Shown here: in pieces, positions 13,851 to 27,617 of the stretch
Position numbering within the stretch: the first letter of the stretch is position 1
Layout of the letters: every line of letters starts with the position of its first letter
Assembly (NCBI GenBank): GCA_916613615.1
Contig: OU744728.1
Span: forward strand, 32,131,950 to 32,195,949
From: Steromphala cineraria
Taxonomy: Eukaryota; Mollusca; Gastropoda; Trochida; Trochidae
Direction of reading: 5' to 3'
Length of the DNA: 64,000 bases
The notes under the pieces: generated by a model
The model's input: only the letters and a program-made list of their open reading frames with translations
Told to the model about the DNA's origin: nothing
Databases searched by the model: none
Made by a program: the position numbers and the translations under genes

Positions 13851-14379
13851 CGGGGACCATTAGCAAAAACTTCTGCTAGTTTTTAATCAGAAATTCGAAG
13901 TTGACCTTTTTAGTTCAAAATGCCTGGAAAACACTGCATAACCTTATAAGCTCCCCACCCCTAGAGGTGACCCCAGGGGCAAAATAACACTTTCTTGAAA
14001 TCAATTTCTGTCGATCGGTATTGGTTCCGGGGACCATTAGCAAAAACTTCTGCTAGTTTTTAATCAGAAATTCGAAGTTGACCTTTTTAGTTCAAAATGC
14101 CTGTAAAAAAACTGCATAACCTAATAAGCACCCCACCCCTAGAGGTGACCCCAGGGGTAAAATAACACTTTTTTAAAATCAATTTCTGTCGATCGGTATT
14201 TGTTCCGGGAACCATTAGCAACAACTTCTGCTAGTTTTTAATCAGAAATTCGAAGTTGACCTTTTTAGTCCAAAATGCCTGGAAAACACTGCAGAACCTA
14301 ATAAGCACCCCACCCATAGAGGTGACCCCAGGGGCAAAATTACACTTTCTTGAAATCAATTTCTGTCGATCAGTATTGG

Positions 14380-15240
14380 TTCCGGGGACCATTAGCAACA
14401 CCTTCTGCTAGTTTTTAATCAGAAATTCGAGGTTGACCTTTTTAGTCCAAAATGCCTGGAAAACACTGCATAACCTTATAAGCACCCAACCCCTAGAGGT
14501 GAACCCAGGGGCAAAATAACACTTTCTTGAAATCAATTTCTGTCGATCGGTACTGGTTCCGGGGACCATTAGCAACAACTTCTGCTACTTTTTAATCAGA
14601 ATTTCGAGGTTGACCTTTTTAGTCCAAAATGCCCGTAAAACACTGCATAACCTTATAAGCACCCCACCCCTAGAGGTGACCCCAGGGGTAAAATAACACT
14701 TTTTTTAAATCAATTTCTGTCGATCGGTATTGGTTCCGGGGACCATTAGCAACAACTTCTGCTAGTTTTTAATCAGAAATTCGAGGTTGACCTTTTTAGT
14801 CCAAAATGCCTGGAAAACACTACATAACCTTATAAGCACCCCACCCCTAGAGGTGACCCCAGGGGCAAAATAACACTTTCTTGAAATCAATTTCTGTCGA
14901 TCGGTATTGGTTCCGGGGATCATTAGCAACAACTTTTGCTAGTTTTTAATCAGAAATTCGAAGTTGACCTTTTTAGTCCAAAATGCCTGGAAAACACTGC
15001 ATAACCTTATAAGCACCCAACCCCTAGAGGTGAACCCAGGGGCAAAATAACACTTTCTTGAAATCAATTTCTGTCGATCGGTACTGGTTCCGGGGACCAT
15101 TAGCAACAACTTCTGCTAGTTTTTAATCAGAATTTCGAGGTTGACCTTTTTAGTCCAAAATGCCCGGAAAACACTGCATAACCTTATAAGCACCCCACCC
15201 CTAGAGGTGACCCCAGGGGTAAAATAACACTTTTTTTAAA
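14380..15240 (+). repeat. Three-unit tandem repetition (period 531 bp)
   Basis: The linked variants cacccaacccc with gaaccc (14501 and 15032), a single-copy gaccag-type spacer unit and atttcgagg with a gcccg ending recur 531 bp apart. The boundaries are approximate because neighbouring units share many of these variants. Confidence 0.7.
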
Positions 15241-18097
15241 TCAATTTCTGTCGATCGGTATTGGTTCCGGGGACCATTAGCAACAACTTCTGCTAGTTTT
15301 TAATCAGAAATTCGAGGTTGACCTTTTTAGTCCAAAATGCCCGGAAAACACTGCATAACCTTATAAGCACCCCACCCCTAGAGGTGACCCCAGGGGTAAA
15401 ATAACACTTTTTTTAAATCAATTTCTGTCGATCGGTATTTGTTCCGGGAACCATTAGCAACAACTTCTGCTAGTTTTTAATCAGAAATTCGAAGTTGACC
15501 TTTTTAGTCCAAAATGCCTGGAAAACACTGCATAACCTAATAAGCACCCAACCCCTAGAGGTGACCCCAGGGGCAAAATTACACTTTCTTGAAATCAATT
15601 TCTGTCGATCAGTATTGGTTCCGGGGACCATTAGCAAAACCTTCTGCTAGTTTTTAATCAGAAATTCGAGGTTGACCTTTTTAGTCCAAAATGCCTGGAA
15701 AACACTGCATAACCTTATAAGCACCCCACCCCTAGAGGTGACCCCAGGGGCAAAATAACACTTTCTTGAAATCAATTTCTGCCGATCGGTATTGGTTCCG
15801 GGGACCATTAGCAACAACTTCTACTAGTTTTTAATCAGAAATTCGAGGTTGACCTTTTTAGTCCAAAATGCCTGGAAAACACTACATAACCTTATAAGCA
15901 CCCCACCCCTAGAGGTGACCCCAGGGGCAAAATAACACTTTCTTGAAATCAATTTCTGTCGATAGGTACTGGTTCCGGGGACCATTAGCAACAACTTCTG
16001 CTAGTTTTTAATCAGAAATTCGAAGTTGACCTTTTTAGTCCAAAATGCCTGGAAAACACTGCATAACCTTATAAGCACCCCACCCCTAGAGGTGACCCAA
16101 GGGGCAAAATAACACTTTCTTGAAATCAATTTCTGTCGATAGGTACTGGTTCCGGGGACCATTAGCAACAACTTCTGCTAGTTTTTAATCAGAAATTCGA
16201 AGTTGACCTTTTTAGTCCAAAATGCCTGGAAAACAATGCATAACCTTATAAGCACCTCACCCCTAGAGGTGACCCCAGGGGCAAAATAACACTTTCTTGA
16301 AATCAATTTCTGTCGATCGGTATTGGTTCCGGGGACCATTAGCAACAACTTCTGCTAGTTTTTAATCAGAAATTCGAAGTTGACCTTTTTAGTCCAAAAT
16401 GCCTGGAAAACACTGCATAACCTTATAAGCACCTCGCCCCTAGAGGTGACCCCAGGGGCAAAATAACACTTTCTTGAAATCAATTTCTGTCGATCGGTAT
16501 TGGTTCCGGGGACCATTAGCAACAACTTCTGCTAGTTTTTAATCAGAAATTCGAAGTTGACCTTTTTAGTCCAAAATGCCTGGAAAACACTGCATAACCT
16601 TATAAGCACCCAAACCCTAGAGGAAACCCCAGGGGCAAAATTACACTTTCTTGAAATAAATTTCTGTCGATTGGTATTGGTTCCGGGGACCATTAGCAAC
16701 AACTTCTGCTAGTTTTTAATCAGAAATTCGAGGTTGACCTTTTTAGTCCAAAATGCCTGGAAAACACTGCATAACCTTATAAGCACCCAAACCCTAGAGG
16801 TGACCCCAGGGGCAAAATTACACTTTCTTGAAATCAATTTCTGTCGATCGGTATTGGTTCCGGGGACCATTAGCAACAACTTCTGCTAATTTTTAATCAG
16901 AAATTCGAGGTTGACCTTTTTAGTCCAAAATGCCTGGAAAACACTGCAAAACCTTATAAGCAACCAAACCCTAGAGGTGACCCCAGGGGCAAAATTACGC
17001 TTTCTTGAAATCAATTACTGTCGATCGGTATTGGTTCCGGGGACCATTAGCAACAACTTCTGCTAGTTTTTAATCAGAAATTCGAAGTTGACCTTTTCAG
17101 TCCAAAATGCCTGGAAAACACTGCATAACCTTATAAGCACCCCACCCCTAGAGGTGACCCCAGGGGCAAAATAACACTTTCTTGAAATAAATTTCTGTAG
17201 ATCGGTATTGGTTCCGGGGACCATTAGCAACAACTTCTGCTAGTTTTTAATCAGAAATTCGAGGTTGAACTTTTTAGTCCAAATGCCTGGAAAACACTGC
17301 ATAACCTTATAAGCACCCCACCCCTAGAGGTGACCCCAGGGGCAAAATAACACTTTCTTGAAATCAATTTCTGTCGATCGGTATTGGTTCCGGGGACCAT
17401 TAGCAACAACTTCTGCTAGTTTTTAATCAGAAATTCGAAGTTGACCTTTTTAGTCCAAAATGCCTGGAAAACACTGCATAACCTTATAAGCACCCAACCC
17501 CTAGAGGTGAACCCAGGGGCAAAATAACACTTTCTTGAAATAAATTTCTGTCGATCGGTACTGGTTCCGGGGACCATTAGCAACAACTTCTGCTACTTTT
17601 TAATCAGAAATTCGAGGTTGACCTTTTTAGTCCAAAATGCCCGGAAAACACTGCATTACCTTATAAGCACCCCACCCCTAGAGGTGACCCCAGGGGCAAA
17701 ATAACACTTTCTTGAAATCAATTTCTGTCGATCGGTATTGGTTCCGGGGACCATTAGCAACAACTTCTGCTAGTTTTTAATCAGAAATTTGAAGTTGACC
17801 TTTTTAGTCCAAAATGACTGGAAAACACTGCATAACCTTATAAGCACCCCACCCCTTGAGGTGACCCCAGGGGCAAAATAACACTTTCTTGAAATCAATT
17901 TCTGGCGATCGGTATTGGCTCCGGGTACCATTAGCAACAACTTCTGCTAGTTTTTAATCATAAATTTGAAGTTGACCTTTTTAGTCCAAAATGCCTGGAA
18001 AACACTGCATAACCTTATATGCACCCCACTCCTAGAGGTGACCCCAGGGGCAAAATAACACTTTCTTGAAATCAATTTATGTCGATCGGTATTGGTT

Positions 18098-18274
18098 CCG
18101 GGGACCATTAGCAACAACTTCTGCTAGTTTTTAATCAGAAATTCGAGGTTGACCTTTTTAGTCCAAAATGCCTGGAAAACACTGCATAACCTTATAAGCA
18201 CCCCACCCCTAGAGGTGACCCCAGGGGCAAAATAACACTTTCTTGAAATAAATTTCTGTCGATCGGTATTGGTT
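18098..18274 (+). repeat. Representative 177-bp monomer
   Basis: This copy differs from my by-eye plus consensus at one base (aaataaat for aaatcaat) and can serve as the type unit. Parts in order, with approximate offsets: a ccggggacc start (1-9); an imperfect hairpin tagca-8 nt-tgcta (12-29); a short T-run and atcagaaattcga (31-49); ttgacctttttagtcc (52-67); aaatgcctggaaaacactgc (69-88); a C-rich tract caccccacccctag with ccccagggg (102-130); ataacactttcttgaaatc (135-153); and tcgatcgg (162-169). There are four CpG sites: two in tcgatcgg, one in ccgg and one in ttcga. The eye consensus has 43 C and 33 G in 177 bases, giving a CpG observed/expected ratio near 0.5. The palindromic hexamer CGATCG occurs once per unit. 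Confidence 0.9.
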
Positions 18275-19435
18275 CCGGGGACCATTAGCAACAACTTCTG
18301 CTAGTTTTTAATCAGAAATTTGAAGTTGACCTTTTTGGTCCAAAATGCCTGGAAAACACTGCATAACCTTATAAGCACCCCACCCCTAGAGGTGAACCAA
18401 GGGGCAAAATAACACTTTCTTGAAATCAATTTCTGTCGATCGGTATTGGTTCCGGGGACCATTAGCAACAACTTCTGCTAGTTTTTAATCAGAAATTTGA
18501 AGTTGACCTTTTTAGTCCAAAATGCCTGGAAAACACTGCATAACCTTATAAGCACCCCACCCCTAGAGGTGACCCCAGGAGCAAAAAAACACTTTCATGA
18601 AATCAATTTCTGTCGATCGGTATTGGTTCCGGGGACCATTAGCAACAACTTCTGCTAGTTTTTAATCAGAAATTCGAAGTTGACCTTTTTAGTCCAAAAT
18701 GCCTGTAAAAAAACTGCATAACCTAATAAGCACCCCAACCCTAGAGGTGACCCCAGGGGCAAAATAACACTTTCTTGAAATCAATTTCTGTCGATAGGTA
18801 CTGGTTCCGGGGACCATTAGCAACAACTTCTGCTAGTTTTTAATCAGAAATTCGAAGTTGACCTTTTTAGTCCAAAATGCCTGGAAAACACTGCATAACC
18901 TTATAAGCACCTCGCCCCTAGAGGTGACCCCAGGGGCAAAATAACACTTTCTTGAAATCAATTTCTGTCGATCGGTACTGGTTCCGGGGACCATTAGCAA
19001 CAACTTCTGCTAGTTTTTAATCAGAAATTCGAAGTTGACCTTTTTAGTCCAAAATGCCTGGAAAACACTGCATAACCTTATAAGCACCTCGCCCCTAGAG
19101 GTGACCCCAGGGGCAAAATAACACTTTCTTGAAATCAATTTCTGTCGATCGGTATTGGTTCCGGGGACCAATAGCAACAACTTCTGCTAGTTTTTAATCA
19201 GAAATTCGAAGTTGACCTTTTTAGTCCAAAATGCCTGGAAAACACTGCATAACCTTATAAGCACCCAAACCCTAGAGGTGACCCCAGGGGAAAAATTACA
19301 CTTTCTTGAAATCAATTTCTGTCGATCGGTATTGGTTCCGGGGACCATTAGCAACAACTTCTGCTAGTTTTTAATCAGAAATTCGAGGTTGACCTTTTTA
19401 GTCCAAAATGCCTGGAAAACACTGCATAACCTTAT

Positions 19436-21507
19436 AACCACCCAAACCCTAGAGTTGACCCCAGGGGCAAAATTACACTTTCTTGAAATCAATTTTTGTC
19501 GATCGGTATTGGTTCCGGGGACCATTAGCAACAACTTCTGCTAGTTTTTAATCAGAAATTCGAGGTTGACCTTTTTAGTCCAAAATGCCTGGAAAACACT
19601 GCATAACCTTATAAGCAACCAAACCCTAGAGGTGACCCCAGGGGCAAAATTACACTTTCTTGAAATCAATTACTGTCGATCGGTATTGGTTCCGGGGACC
19701 ATTAGCAACAACTTCTGCTAGTTTTTAATCAGAAATTCGAAGTTGACCTTTTCAGTCCAAAATGCCTGGAAAACACTGCATAACCTTATAAGCACCCCAC
19801 CCCTAGAGGTGACCCCAGGGGCAAAATAACACTTTCTTGAAATCAATTTCTGTAGATCGGTATTGGTTCCGGGGACCATTAGCAACAACTTCTGCTAGTT
19901 TTTATTCAGAAATTCGAGGTTGACCTTTTTAGTCCAAAATGCCTGGAAAACACTGCATAACCTTATAAGCACCCCACCCCTAGAGGTGACCCCAGGGGCA
20001 AAATAACACTTTCTTGAAATCAATTTCTGTCGATCGGTATTGGTTCCGGGGACCATTAGCAACAACTTCTGCTAGTTTTTAATCAGAAATTTGAAGTTGA
20101 CCTTTTTAGTCCAAAATGCCTGGAAAACACTGCATAACCTTATGAGCACCCCGTCCCTAGAGGTGACCCCAGGGGCAAAAAAACACTTTCTTGAAATCAA
20201 TTTCTGTCGATCGGTATTGGTTCCGGGGACCATTAGCAACAACTTCTGCTAGTTTGTAATCAGACATTCGAGGTTGACCTTTTTAGTCCAAAATGCCTGG
20301 AAAACACTGCATAACCTTATAAGCACCCCACCCCTAGAGGTGACCCCAGGGACAAAATAACACTTTCTTGAAATCAATTTCTGTCGATCGGTATTGGTTC
20401 CGGGGACCATTAGCAACAACTTCTGCTAGTTTTTAATCAGAAATTCGAGGTTGACCTTTTTAGTCCAAAATGCCTGGAAAACACTGCATAACCTTAGAAC
20501 CACCCAAACCCTAGAGTTGACCCCAGGGGCAAAATTACACTTTCTTGAAATCAATTTTTGTCGATCGGTATTGGTTCCGGGGACCATTAGCAACAACTTC
20601 TGCTAGTTTTTAATCAGAAATTCGAGGTTGACCTTTTTAGTCCAAAATGCCTGGAAAACACTGCATAACCTTATAAGCAACCAAACCCTAGAGGTGACCC
20701 CAGGGGCAAAATTACACTTTCTTGAAATCAATTACTGTCGATCGGTATTGGTTCCGGGGACCATTAGCAACAACTTCTGCTAGTTTTTAATCAGAAATTC
20801 GAAGTTGACCTTTTCAGTCCAAAATGCCTGGAAAACACTGCATAACCTTATAAGCACCCCACCCCTAGAGGTGACCCCAGGGGCAAAATAACACTTTCTT
20901 GAAATCAATTTCTGTAGATTGGTATTGGTTCCGGGGACCATTAGCAACAACTTCTGCTAGTTTTTATTCAGAAATTCGAGGTTGACCTTTTTAGTCCAAA
21001 ATGCCTGGAAAACACTGCATAACCTTATAAGCACCCCACCCCTAGAGGTGACCCCAGGGGCAAAATAACACTTTCTTGAAATCAATTTCTGTCGATCGGT
21101 ATTGGTTCCGGGGACCATTAGCAACAACTTCTGCTAGTTTTTAATCAGAAATTTGAAGTTGACCTTTTTAGTCCAAAATGCCTGGAAAACACTGCATAAC
21201 CTTATAAGCACCCCGTCCCTAGAGGTGACCCCAGGGGCAAAAAAACACTTTCTTGAAATCAATTTCTGTCGATCGGTATTGGTTCCGGGGACCATTAGCA
21301 ACAACTTCTGCTAGTTTGTAATCAGACATTCGAGGTTGACCTTTTTAGTCCAAAATGCCTGGAAAACACTGCATAACCTTATAAGCACCCCACCCCTAGA
21401 GGTGACCCCAGGGACAAAATAACACTTTCTTGAAATCAATTTCTGTCGATCGGTATTGGTTCCGGGGACCATTAGCAACAACTTCTGCTAGTTTTTAATC
21501 AGAAATT
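19436..21507 (+). repeat. Six-unit tandem duplication (period 1062 bp)
   Basis: Ordered markers recur exactly 1062 bp (6 x 177) apart: gagttgacccc; aatttttgtc (19491, 20553); attactgtcg (tactg at 19671, 20733); tgtagat (about 19853, 20915); ccgtccc (20151, 21213); and gtttgtaatcagacattcg (agtttg at 20251, 21313). Only about three differences were noticed across roughly 1 kb (ttagaacc, tagattgg, tatgagc). The match ends where tttgaag replaces ttcgagg near 21508. Confidence 0.9.
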
Positions 21508-23324
21508 TGAAGTTGACCTTTTTAGTCTAAAATGCCTGCAAAACACTGCATAACCTTATAAGCACCCCACCCCTAGAGGTGACCCCAGGGGCAAAATAAC
21601 ACTTTCATGAAATCAATTTCTGTCGATTGGTATTGGTTCCGGGGACCATTAGCAACAACTTCTGCTAGTTTTTAATCAGAAATTCGAAGTTGACCTTTTT
21701 AGTCCAAAATGCCTGGAAAACACTGCATAACCTTATAAGCACCCAAACCCTAGAGGTGACCCCAGGGGCAAAATTACACTTTCTTGAAATCAATTTCTGT
21801 CGATCGGTATTGGTTCCGGGGACCATTAGCAACAACTTCTGCTAGTTTTTAATCAGAAATTTGAAGTTGACCTTTTTAGTCCAAAATGCCTGGAAAACAC
21901 TGCATAACCTTATAAGCACCCCACCCCTAGAGGTGACCCCAGGGGCAAAATTACACTTTCTTGAAATCAATTTCTGTCGATCGGTATTGGTTCCGGGGAC
22001 CATTAGCAACAACTTCTGCTAGTTTGTAATCAGAAATTCGAGGTTGACCTTTTTAGTCCAAAATGCCTGGAAAACACTGCATAACCTTATAAGCACCCCA
22101 CCCCTAGAGGTGACCCCAGGGACAAAATAACACTTTCTTGAAATCAATTTCTGTCGATTGGTATTGGTTCCGGGGACCATTAGCAACAACTTCTGCTAGT
22201 TTTTAATCAGAAATTCGAAGTTGACCTTTTTAGTCCAAAATGCCTGGAAAACACTGCATAACCTAATAAGCACCCAAACCCTAGAGGTGACCCCAGGGGC
22301 AAAATTACACTTTCTTGAAATCAATTTCTGTCGATCGGTATTGGTTCCGGGGACCATTAGCAACAACTTCTGCTAGTTTTTATTCAGAAATTTGAAGTTG
22401 ACCTTTTTAGTCCAAAATGCCTGGAAAACACTGCATAACCTTATAACAACCCAAACCCTAGAGGTGACCCAAGGGGCAAAATTACACTTTCATGAAATCA
22501 ATTTCTGTCGATCGGTATTGGTTCAGGGGACCATTAGCAACAACTTCTGCTAGTTTTGAATCAGAAATTCGAGGTTGACCTTTTTAGTCCAAAATGCCCG
22601 GAAAACACTGCATAACCTTATAAGCAACCAAACCCTAGAGGTGACCCCAGGGGCAAACTAACACTTTCTTGAAATCAATTTCTGTCGATCGGTATTGGTT
22701 CCGGGGACCATTAGCAACAACTTCTGCTAGTTTTTAATCAGAAATTTGAAGTTGACCTTTTTAGTCCAAAATGCCTGGAAAACACTGCATAACCTTATAA
22801 GCACCCCACCTCTAGAGGTGACCCCAGGGGCAAAATTACACTTTCTTGAAATCAATTTCTGTCGATCGGTATTGGTTCCGGGGACCATTAGCAACAACTT
22901 CTGCTAGTTTGTAATCAGAAATTCGAGGTTGACCTTTTTAGTCCAAAATGCCTGGAAAACACTGCATAACCTTATAAGCACCCCACCCCTAGAGGTGACC
23001 CCAGGGACAAAATAACACTTTCTTGAAATCAATTTCTGTCGATCGGTATTGGTTCCGGGGACCATTAGCAACAACTTCTGCTAGTTTTTAATCAGAAATT
23101 TGAAGTTGACCTTTTTAGTCTAAAATGCCTGCAAAACACTGCATAACCTTATAAGCACCCCACCCCTAGAGGTGACCCCAGGGGCAAAATAACACTTTCA
23201 TGAAATCAATTTCTGTCGATTGGTATTGGTTCCGGGGACCAATAGCAACAACTTCTGCTAGTTTTTAATCAGAAATTCGAAGTTGACCTTTTTAGTCCAA
23301 AATGCCTGGAAAACACTGCATAAC
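21313..23324 (+). repeat. Nine-unit-spaced duplicate (21313-21731 and 22906-23324)
   Basis: Two matching segments of about 419 bp lie 1593 bp (9 x 177) apart: agtttgtaatcag, then gacaaaataac, then tttgaag with gtctaaaatgcctgc, then ctttcatg with gattgg. The sequence between them is ordinary array with its own variants. The pair overlaps the end of the six-unit duplication just upstream. Confidence 0.8.
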
Positions 23325-23727
23325 GTAATAAGCACCCAAACCCTAGAGGTGACCCCAGGGGCAAAATTACACTTTCTTGAAATCAATTTCTGTCGATCGG
23401 TATTGGTTCCGGGGACCATTAGCAACAACTTCTGCTAGTTTGTAATCAGAAATTCGAGGTTGACCTTTTTAGTCCAAAATGCCTGGAAAACACTGCATAA
23501 CCTTATAAGCACCCCACCCCTAGAGGTGACCCCAGGGACAAAATAACACTTTCTTGAAATCAATTTCTGTCGATCGGTATTGGTTCCGGGGACCATTAGC
23601 AGCAACTTCTGCTAGTTTTTTATCAGAAATTTGAAGTTGACCTTTTTAGTCTTAAATGCCTGCAAAACACTGCATAACCTTATAGGCACCCCACCCCTAG
23701 AGGTGACCCCAGGGGCAAAATAACACT

Positions 23728-26700
23728 TTCAGAAATCAATTTCTGTTGATCAGTATTGGTTCCGGGGACCATTAGCAACAACTTCTGCTAGTTTTTAATC
23801 AGAAATTCGAAGTTGACCTTTTAGTCCAAAATGCCTGGAAAACACTGCATAACCTAATAAGCACCCAAACCCTAGAGGTGACCCCAGGGGCAAAATTACA
23901 CTTTCTTGAAATCAATTTCTGTCGATCGGTATTGGTTCCGGGGACCATTAGCAACACCTTCTGTTTGTTTTTAATCAGAAATTCGAGGTTGACCTTTTTA
24001 GTCCAAAATGCCTGGAAAACACTGCATAACCTTATAAGCACCCAAACCCTAGAGGTGACCCCAGGGGCAAAATAACACTTTCTTCAAATCAATTTCTGTC
24101 GATCGGTATTGGTTCCAGGGACCATTAGCAACAACTTCTGCTAGTTTTTAATCAGAAATTCGAAGTTGACCTTTTTAGTCCAAAATGCCTGGAAAACACT
24201 GCATAACCTCAAAAGCACCCCACCCCTAGAGGTGACCCCAGGGGCAAAATAACTCTTTCTTGAAATCAATTTCTGTCGATCGGTATTGGTTCCGGGGACC
24301 ATTAGCAACAACTTCTGCTAGTTTTTAATCAGAAATTCGAGGTTGACCTTTTTAGTCCAAAATGCCTGGAAAACACTACAAAACCTTATAAGCACCCCAC
24401 CCCTAGAGGTGACCCCAGGGGCAAAATAACACTTTCTTGAAATCAATTTCTGTCGATCGGTATTGGTTCCGGGGATCATTAGCAACAACTTTTGCTAGTT
24501 TTTAATCAGAAAATCGAAGTTGACCTTTTTAGTCCAAAATGCCTGGAAAACACTGCATAACCTTATAAGCACCCAACTCCTAGAGGTGACCCCAGGGGCA
24601 AAATAACACTTTCTTGAAATCAATTTCTGTCAATCGGAATTGGTTCCGGGGACCATTAGCAACAACTTCTGCTAGTTTTTAATCAGAAATTTGAAGTTGA
24701 CCTTTTTAGTCCAAAATGCCTGGAAAACACTGCATAACCTTATAAGCACCCCACCCCTAGAGGTGACCCCAGGGACAAAATAACACTTTCTTGAAATCAA
24801 TTTCTGTCGATCGGTATTGGTTCCGGGGACCATTAGCAACAACTTCTGCTAGTTTTTAATCAGAAATTTGAAGTTGACCTTTTTAGTCTAAAATGCCTGC
24901 AAAACACTGCATAACCTTATAGGCACCCCACCCCTAGAGGTGACCCCAGGGGCAAAATAACACTTTCAGAAATCAATTTCTGTCGATCAGTATTGGTTCC
25001 GGGGACCATTAGCAACAACTTCTGCTAGTTTTTACTCAGCAATTCGAAGTTGACCTTTTTAGTCCAAAATGCCTGGAAAACACTGCATAACCTAATAAGC
25101 ACCCAAACCCTAGAGGTGACCCCAGGGGCAAAATTACACTTTCTTGAAATCAATTTCTGTCGATCGGTATTGGTTCCGGGGACCATTAGCAACACCTTCT
25201 GCTTGTTTTTAATCAGAAATTCGAGGTTGACCTTTTTAGTCCAAAATGCCTGGAAAACACTGCATAACCTTATAAGCACCCAAACCCTAGAGGTGACCCC
25301 AGGGGCAAAATTACACTTTCTTCAAATCAATTTCTGTCGATCGGTATTGGTTCCAGGGACCATTAGCAACAACTTCTGCTAGTTTTTAATCAGAAATTCG
25401 AAGTTGACCTTTTTAGTCCAAAATGCCTGGAAAACACTGCATAACCTCAAAAGCACCCCACCCCTAGAGGTGACCCCAGGGGCAAAATAACACTTTCTTG
25501 AAATCAATTTCTGTCGATCGGTATTGGTTCCGGGGACCATTAGCAACAACTTCTGCTAGTTTTTAATCAGAAATTTGAGGTTGACCTTTTTAGTCCAAAA
25601 TGCCTGGAAAACACTACAAAACCTTATAAGCACCCCACCCCTAGAGGTGACCCCAGGGGCAAAATAACACTTTCTTGAAATCAATTTCTGTCGATCGGTA
25701 TTGGTTCCGGGTATCATTAGCAACAACTTTTGCTAGTTTTTAATCAGAAATTCGAAGTTGACCTTTTTAGTCCAAAATGCCTGGAAAACACTGCATAACC
25801 TTATAAGCACCCAACTCCTAGAGGTGACCCCAGGGGAAAAATAACACTTTCTTGAAATCAATTTCTGTCGATCGGTATTGGTTCCAGGGACCATTAGCAA
25901 CAACTTCTGCTAGTTTTTAATCAGAAATTTGAAGTTGACCTTTTTAGTCCAAAATGCCTGGAAAACACTGCATAACCTTAAAGGAACCCACCCCTAGAGG
26001 TGACCCCAGGGGCAAAATAACACTTTCTTGAAATTAATTTCTGGCGATCGGTATTGGTTCCGGGGACCATTAGCAACAACTTCTGCTAGTTTTTAATCAG
26101 AAATTTGAAGTTGACCTTTTTAGTCCAAAATGCCTGGAAAACACTGCATAACCTTATAAGCACCCCACCCCTAGAGGTGACCCCAGGGGCAAAATAACAC
26201 TTTCTTGAAATCAATTTCTGTCAATCGGAATTGGTTCCGGGGACCATTAGCAACAACTTCTGTTAGTTTGTAATCAGAAATTCGAGGTTGACCTTTTTAG
26301 TCCAAAATGCCTGGAAAACACTGCATAACCTTATAAGCACCCCACCCCTAGAGGTGACCCCAGGGACAAAATAACACTTTCTTGAAATCAATTTCTGTCG
26401 ATCGGTATTGGTTCCGGGGACCATTAGCAACAACTTCTGCTAGTTTTTAATCAGAAATTTGAAGTTGACCTTTTTAGTCTAAAATGCCTGCAAAACACTG
26501 CATAACCTTATAGGCACCCCACCCCTAGAGGTGACCCCAGGGGCAAAATAACACTTTCAGAAATCAATTTCTGTCGATCAGTATTGGTTCCGGGGACCAT
26601 TAGCAACAACTTCTGCTAGTTTTTAATCAGCAATTCGAAGTTGACCTTTTTAGTCCAAAATGCCTGGAAAACACTGCATAACCTAATAAGCCCCTAAACC

Positions 26701-27617
26701 CTAGAGGTGACCCCAGGGGCAAAATTACACTTTCTTGAAATCAATTTCTGTCGATCGGTATTGGTTCCGGGGACCATTAGCAACACCTTCTGCTTGTTTT
26801 TAATCAGAAATTCGAGGTTGACCTTTTTAGTCCAAAATGCCTGGAAAACACTGCATAACCTTATAAGCACCCAAACCCTAGAGGTGACCCCAGGGGCAAA
26901 ATTACACTTTCTTCAAATCAATTTCTGTCGATCGGTATTGGTTCCGGGGACCATTATCAACAACTTCTGCTAGTTTTTAATCAGAAATTCGAGGTTGACC
27001 TTTTTAGTCCAAAATGCCTGGAAAACACTACATAACCTTATAAGCACCCCACCCCTAGAGGTGACCCCAGGTGCAAAATAACACTTTCTTGAAATTAATT
27101 TCTGGCGATCGGTATTGGTTCCGGGGACCATTAGCAACAACTTCTGCTAGTTTTTAATCAGAAATTTGAAGTTGACCTTTTTAGTCCAGAATGCCTGGAA
27201 AACACTGCATAACCTTATAAGCACCCCACCCCTAGAGGTGACCCCAGGGGCAAAATAACACTTTCTTGAAATCAATTTCTGTCAATCGGAATTGGTTCCG
27301 GGGACCATTAGCAACAACTTCTGTTAGTTTGTAATCAGAAATTCGAGGTTGACCTTTTTAGTCCAAAATGCCTGGAAAACACTGCATAACCTTATAAGCA
27401 CCCCACCCCTAGAGGTGACCCCAGGGACAAAATAACACTTTCTTGAAATCAATTTCTGTCGATCGGTATTGGTTCCGGGGACCATTAGCAACAACTTCTG
27501 CTAGTTTTTAATCAGAAATTTGAAGTTGACCTTTTTAGTCTAAAATGCCTGCAAAACACTGCAAAACCTTATAGGCACCCCACCCCTAGAGGTGACCCCA
27601 GGAGCAAAATAACACTT
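23728..27617 (+). repeat. Higher-order repeat with variable copy length (about 7, 9 and 6 units)
   Basis: A linked run of variants starts four successive blocks. The run is gtctaaaatgcctgc, then a 3-bp-shortened ttcagaaatc, then gatcagt, then a taataagc unit, then caccttctgcttg. The shortened marker lies at 23728, 24965, 26556 and 27617, giving lengths of 1237, 1591 and 1061 bp. Interior units match in order but are missing or added between blocks. The 26.5-kb block, for example, lacks the ctcaaaagc unit present in the 24.2- and 25.4-kb ones. Loss of the gctag stop in the gcttg unit is what creates the 65-110 codon open frames here. Confidence 0.83.

Noticed and set aside
13806..13851. CRISPR-like or hairpin regulatory element at the palindrome centre
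   Set aside because: Repeats here are full 177-bp tandem units with no unique spacers, and the symmetry is that of the whole array. The 44-bp centre is ordinary unit sequence.
23799..25382. Open reading frames of 65-110 codons on both strands
   Set aside because: They are translations of two tandem satellite units, appear on both strands at the same place, start wherever an ATG happens to fall in the unit, and exist only where variants remove the regular stops. No codon bias, domain or regulatory context supports them.
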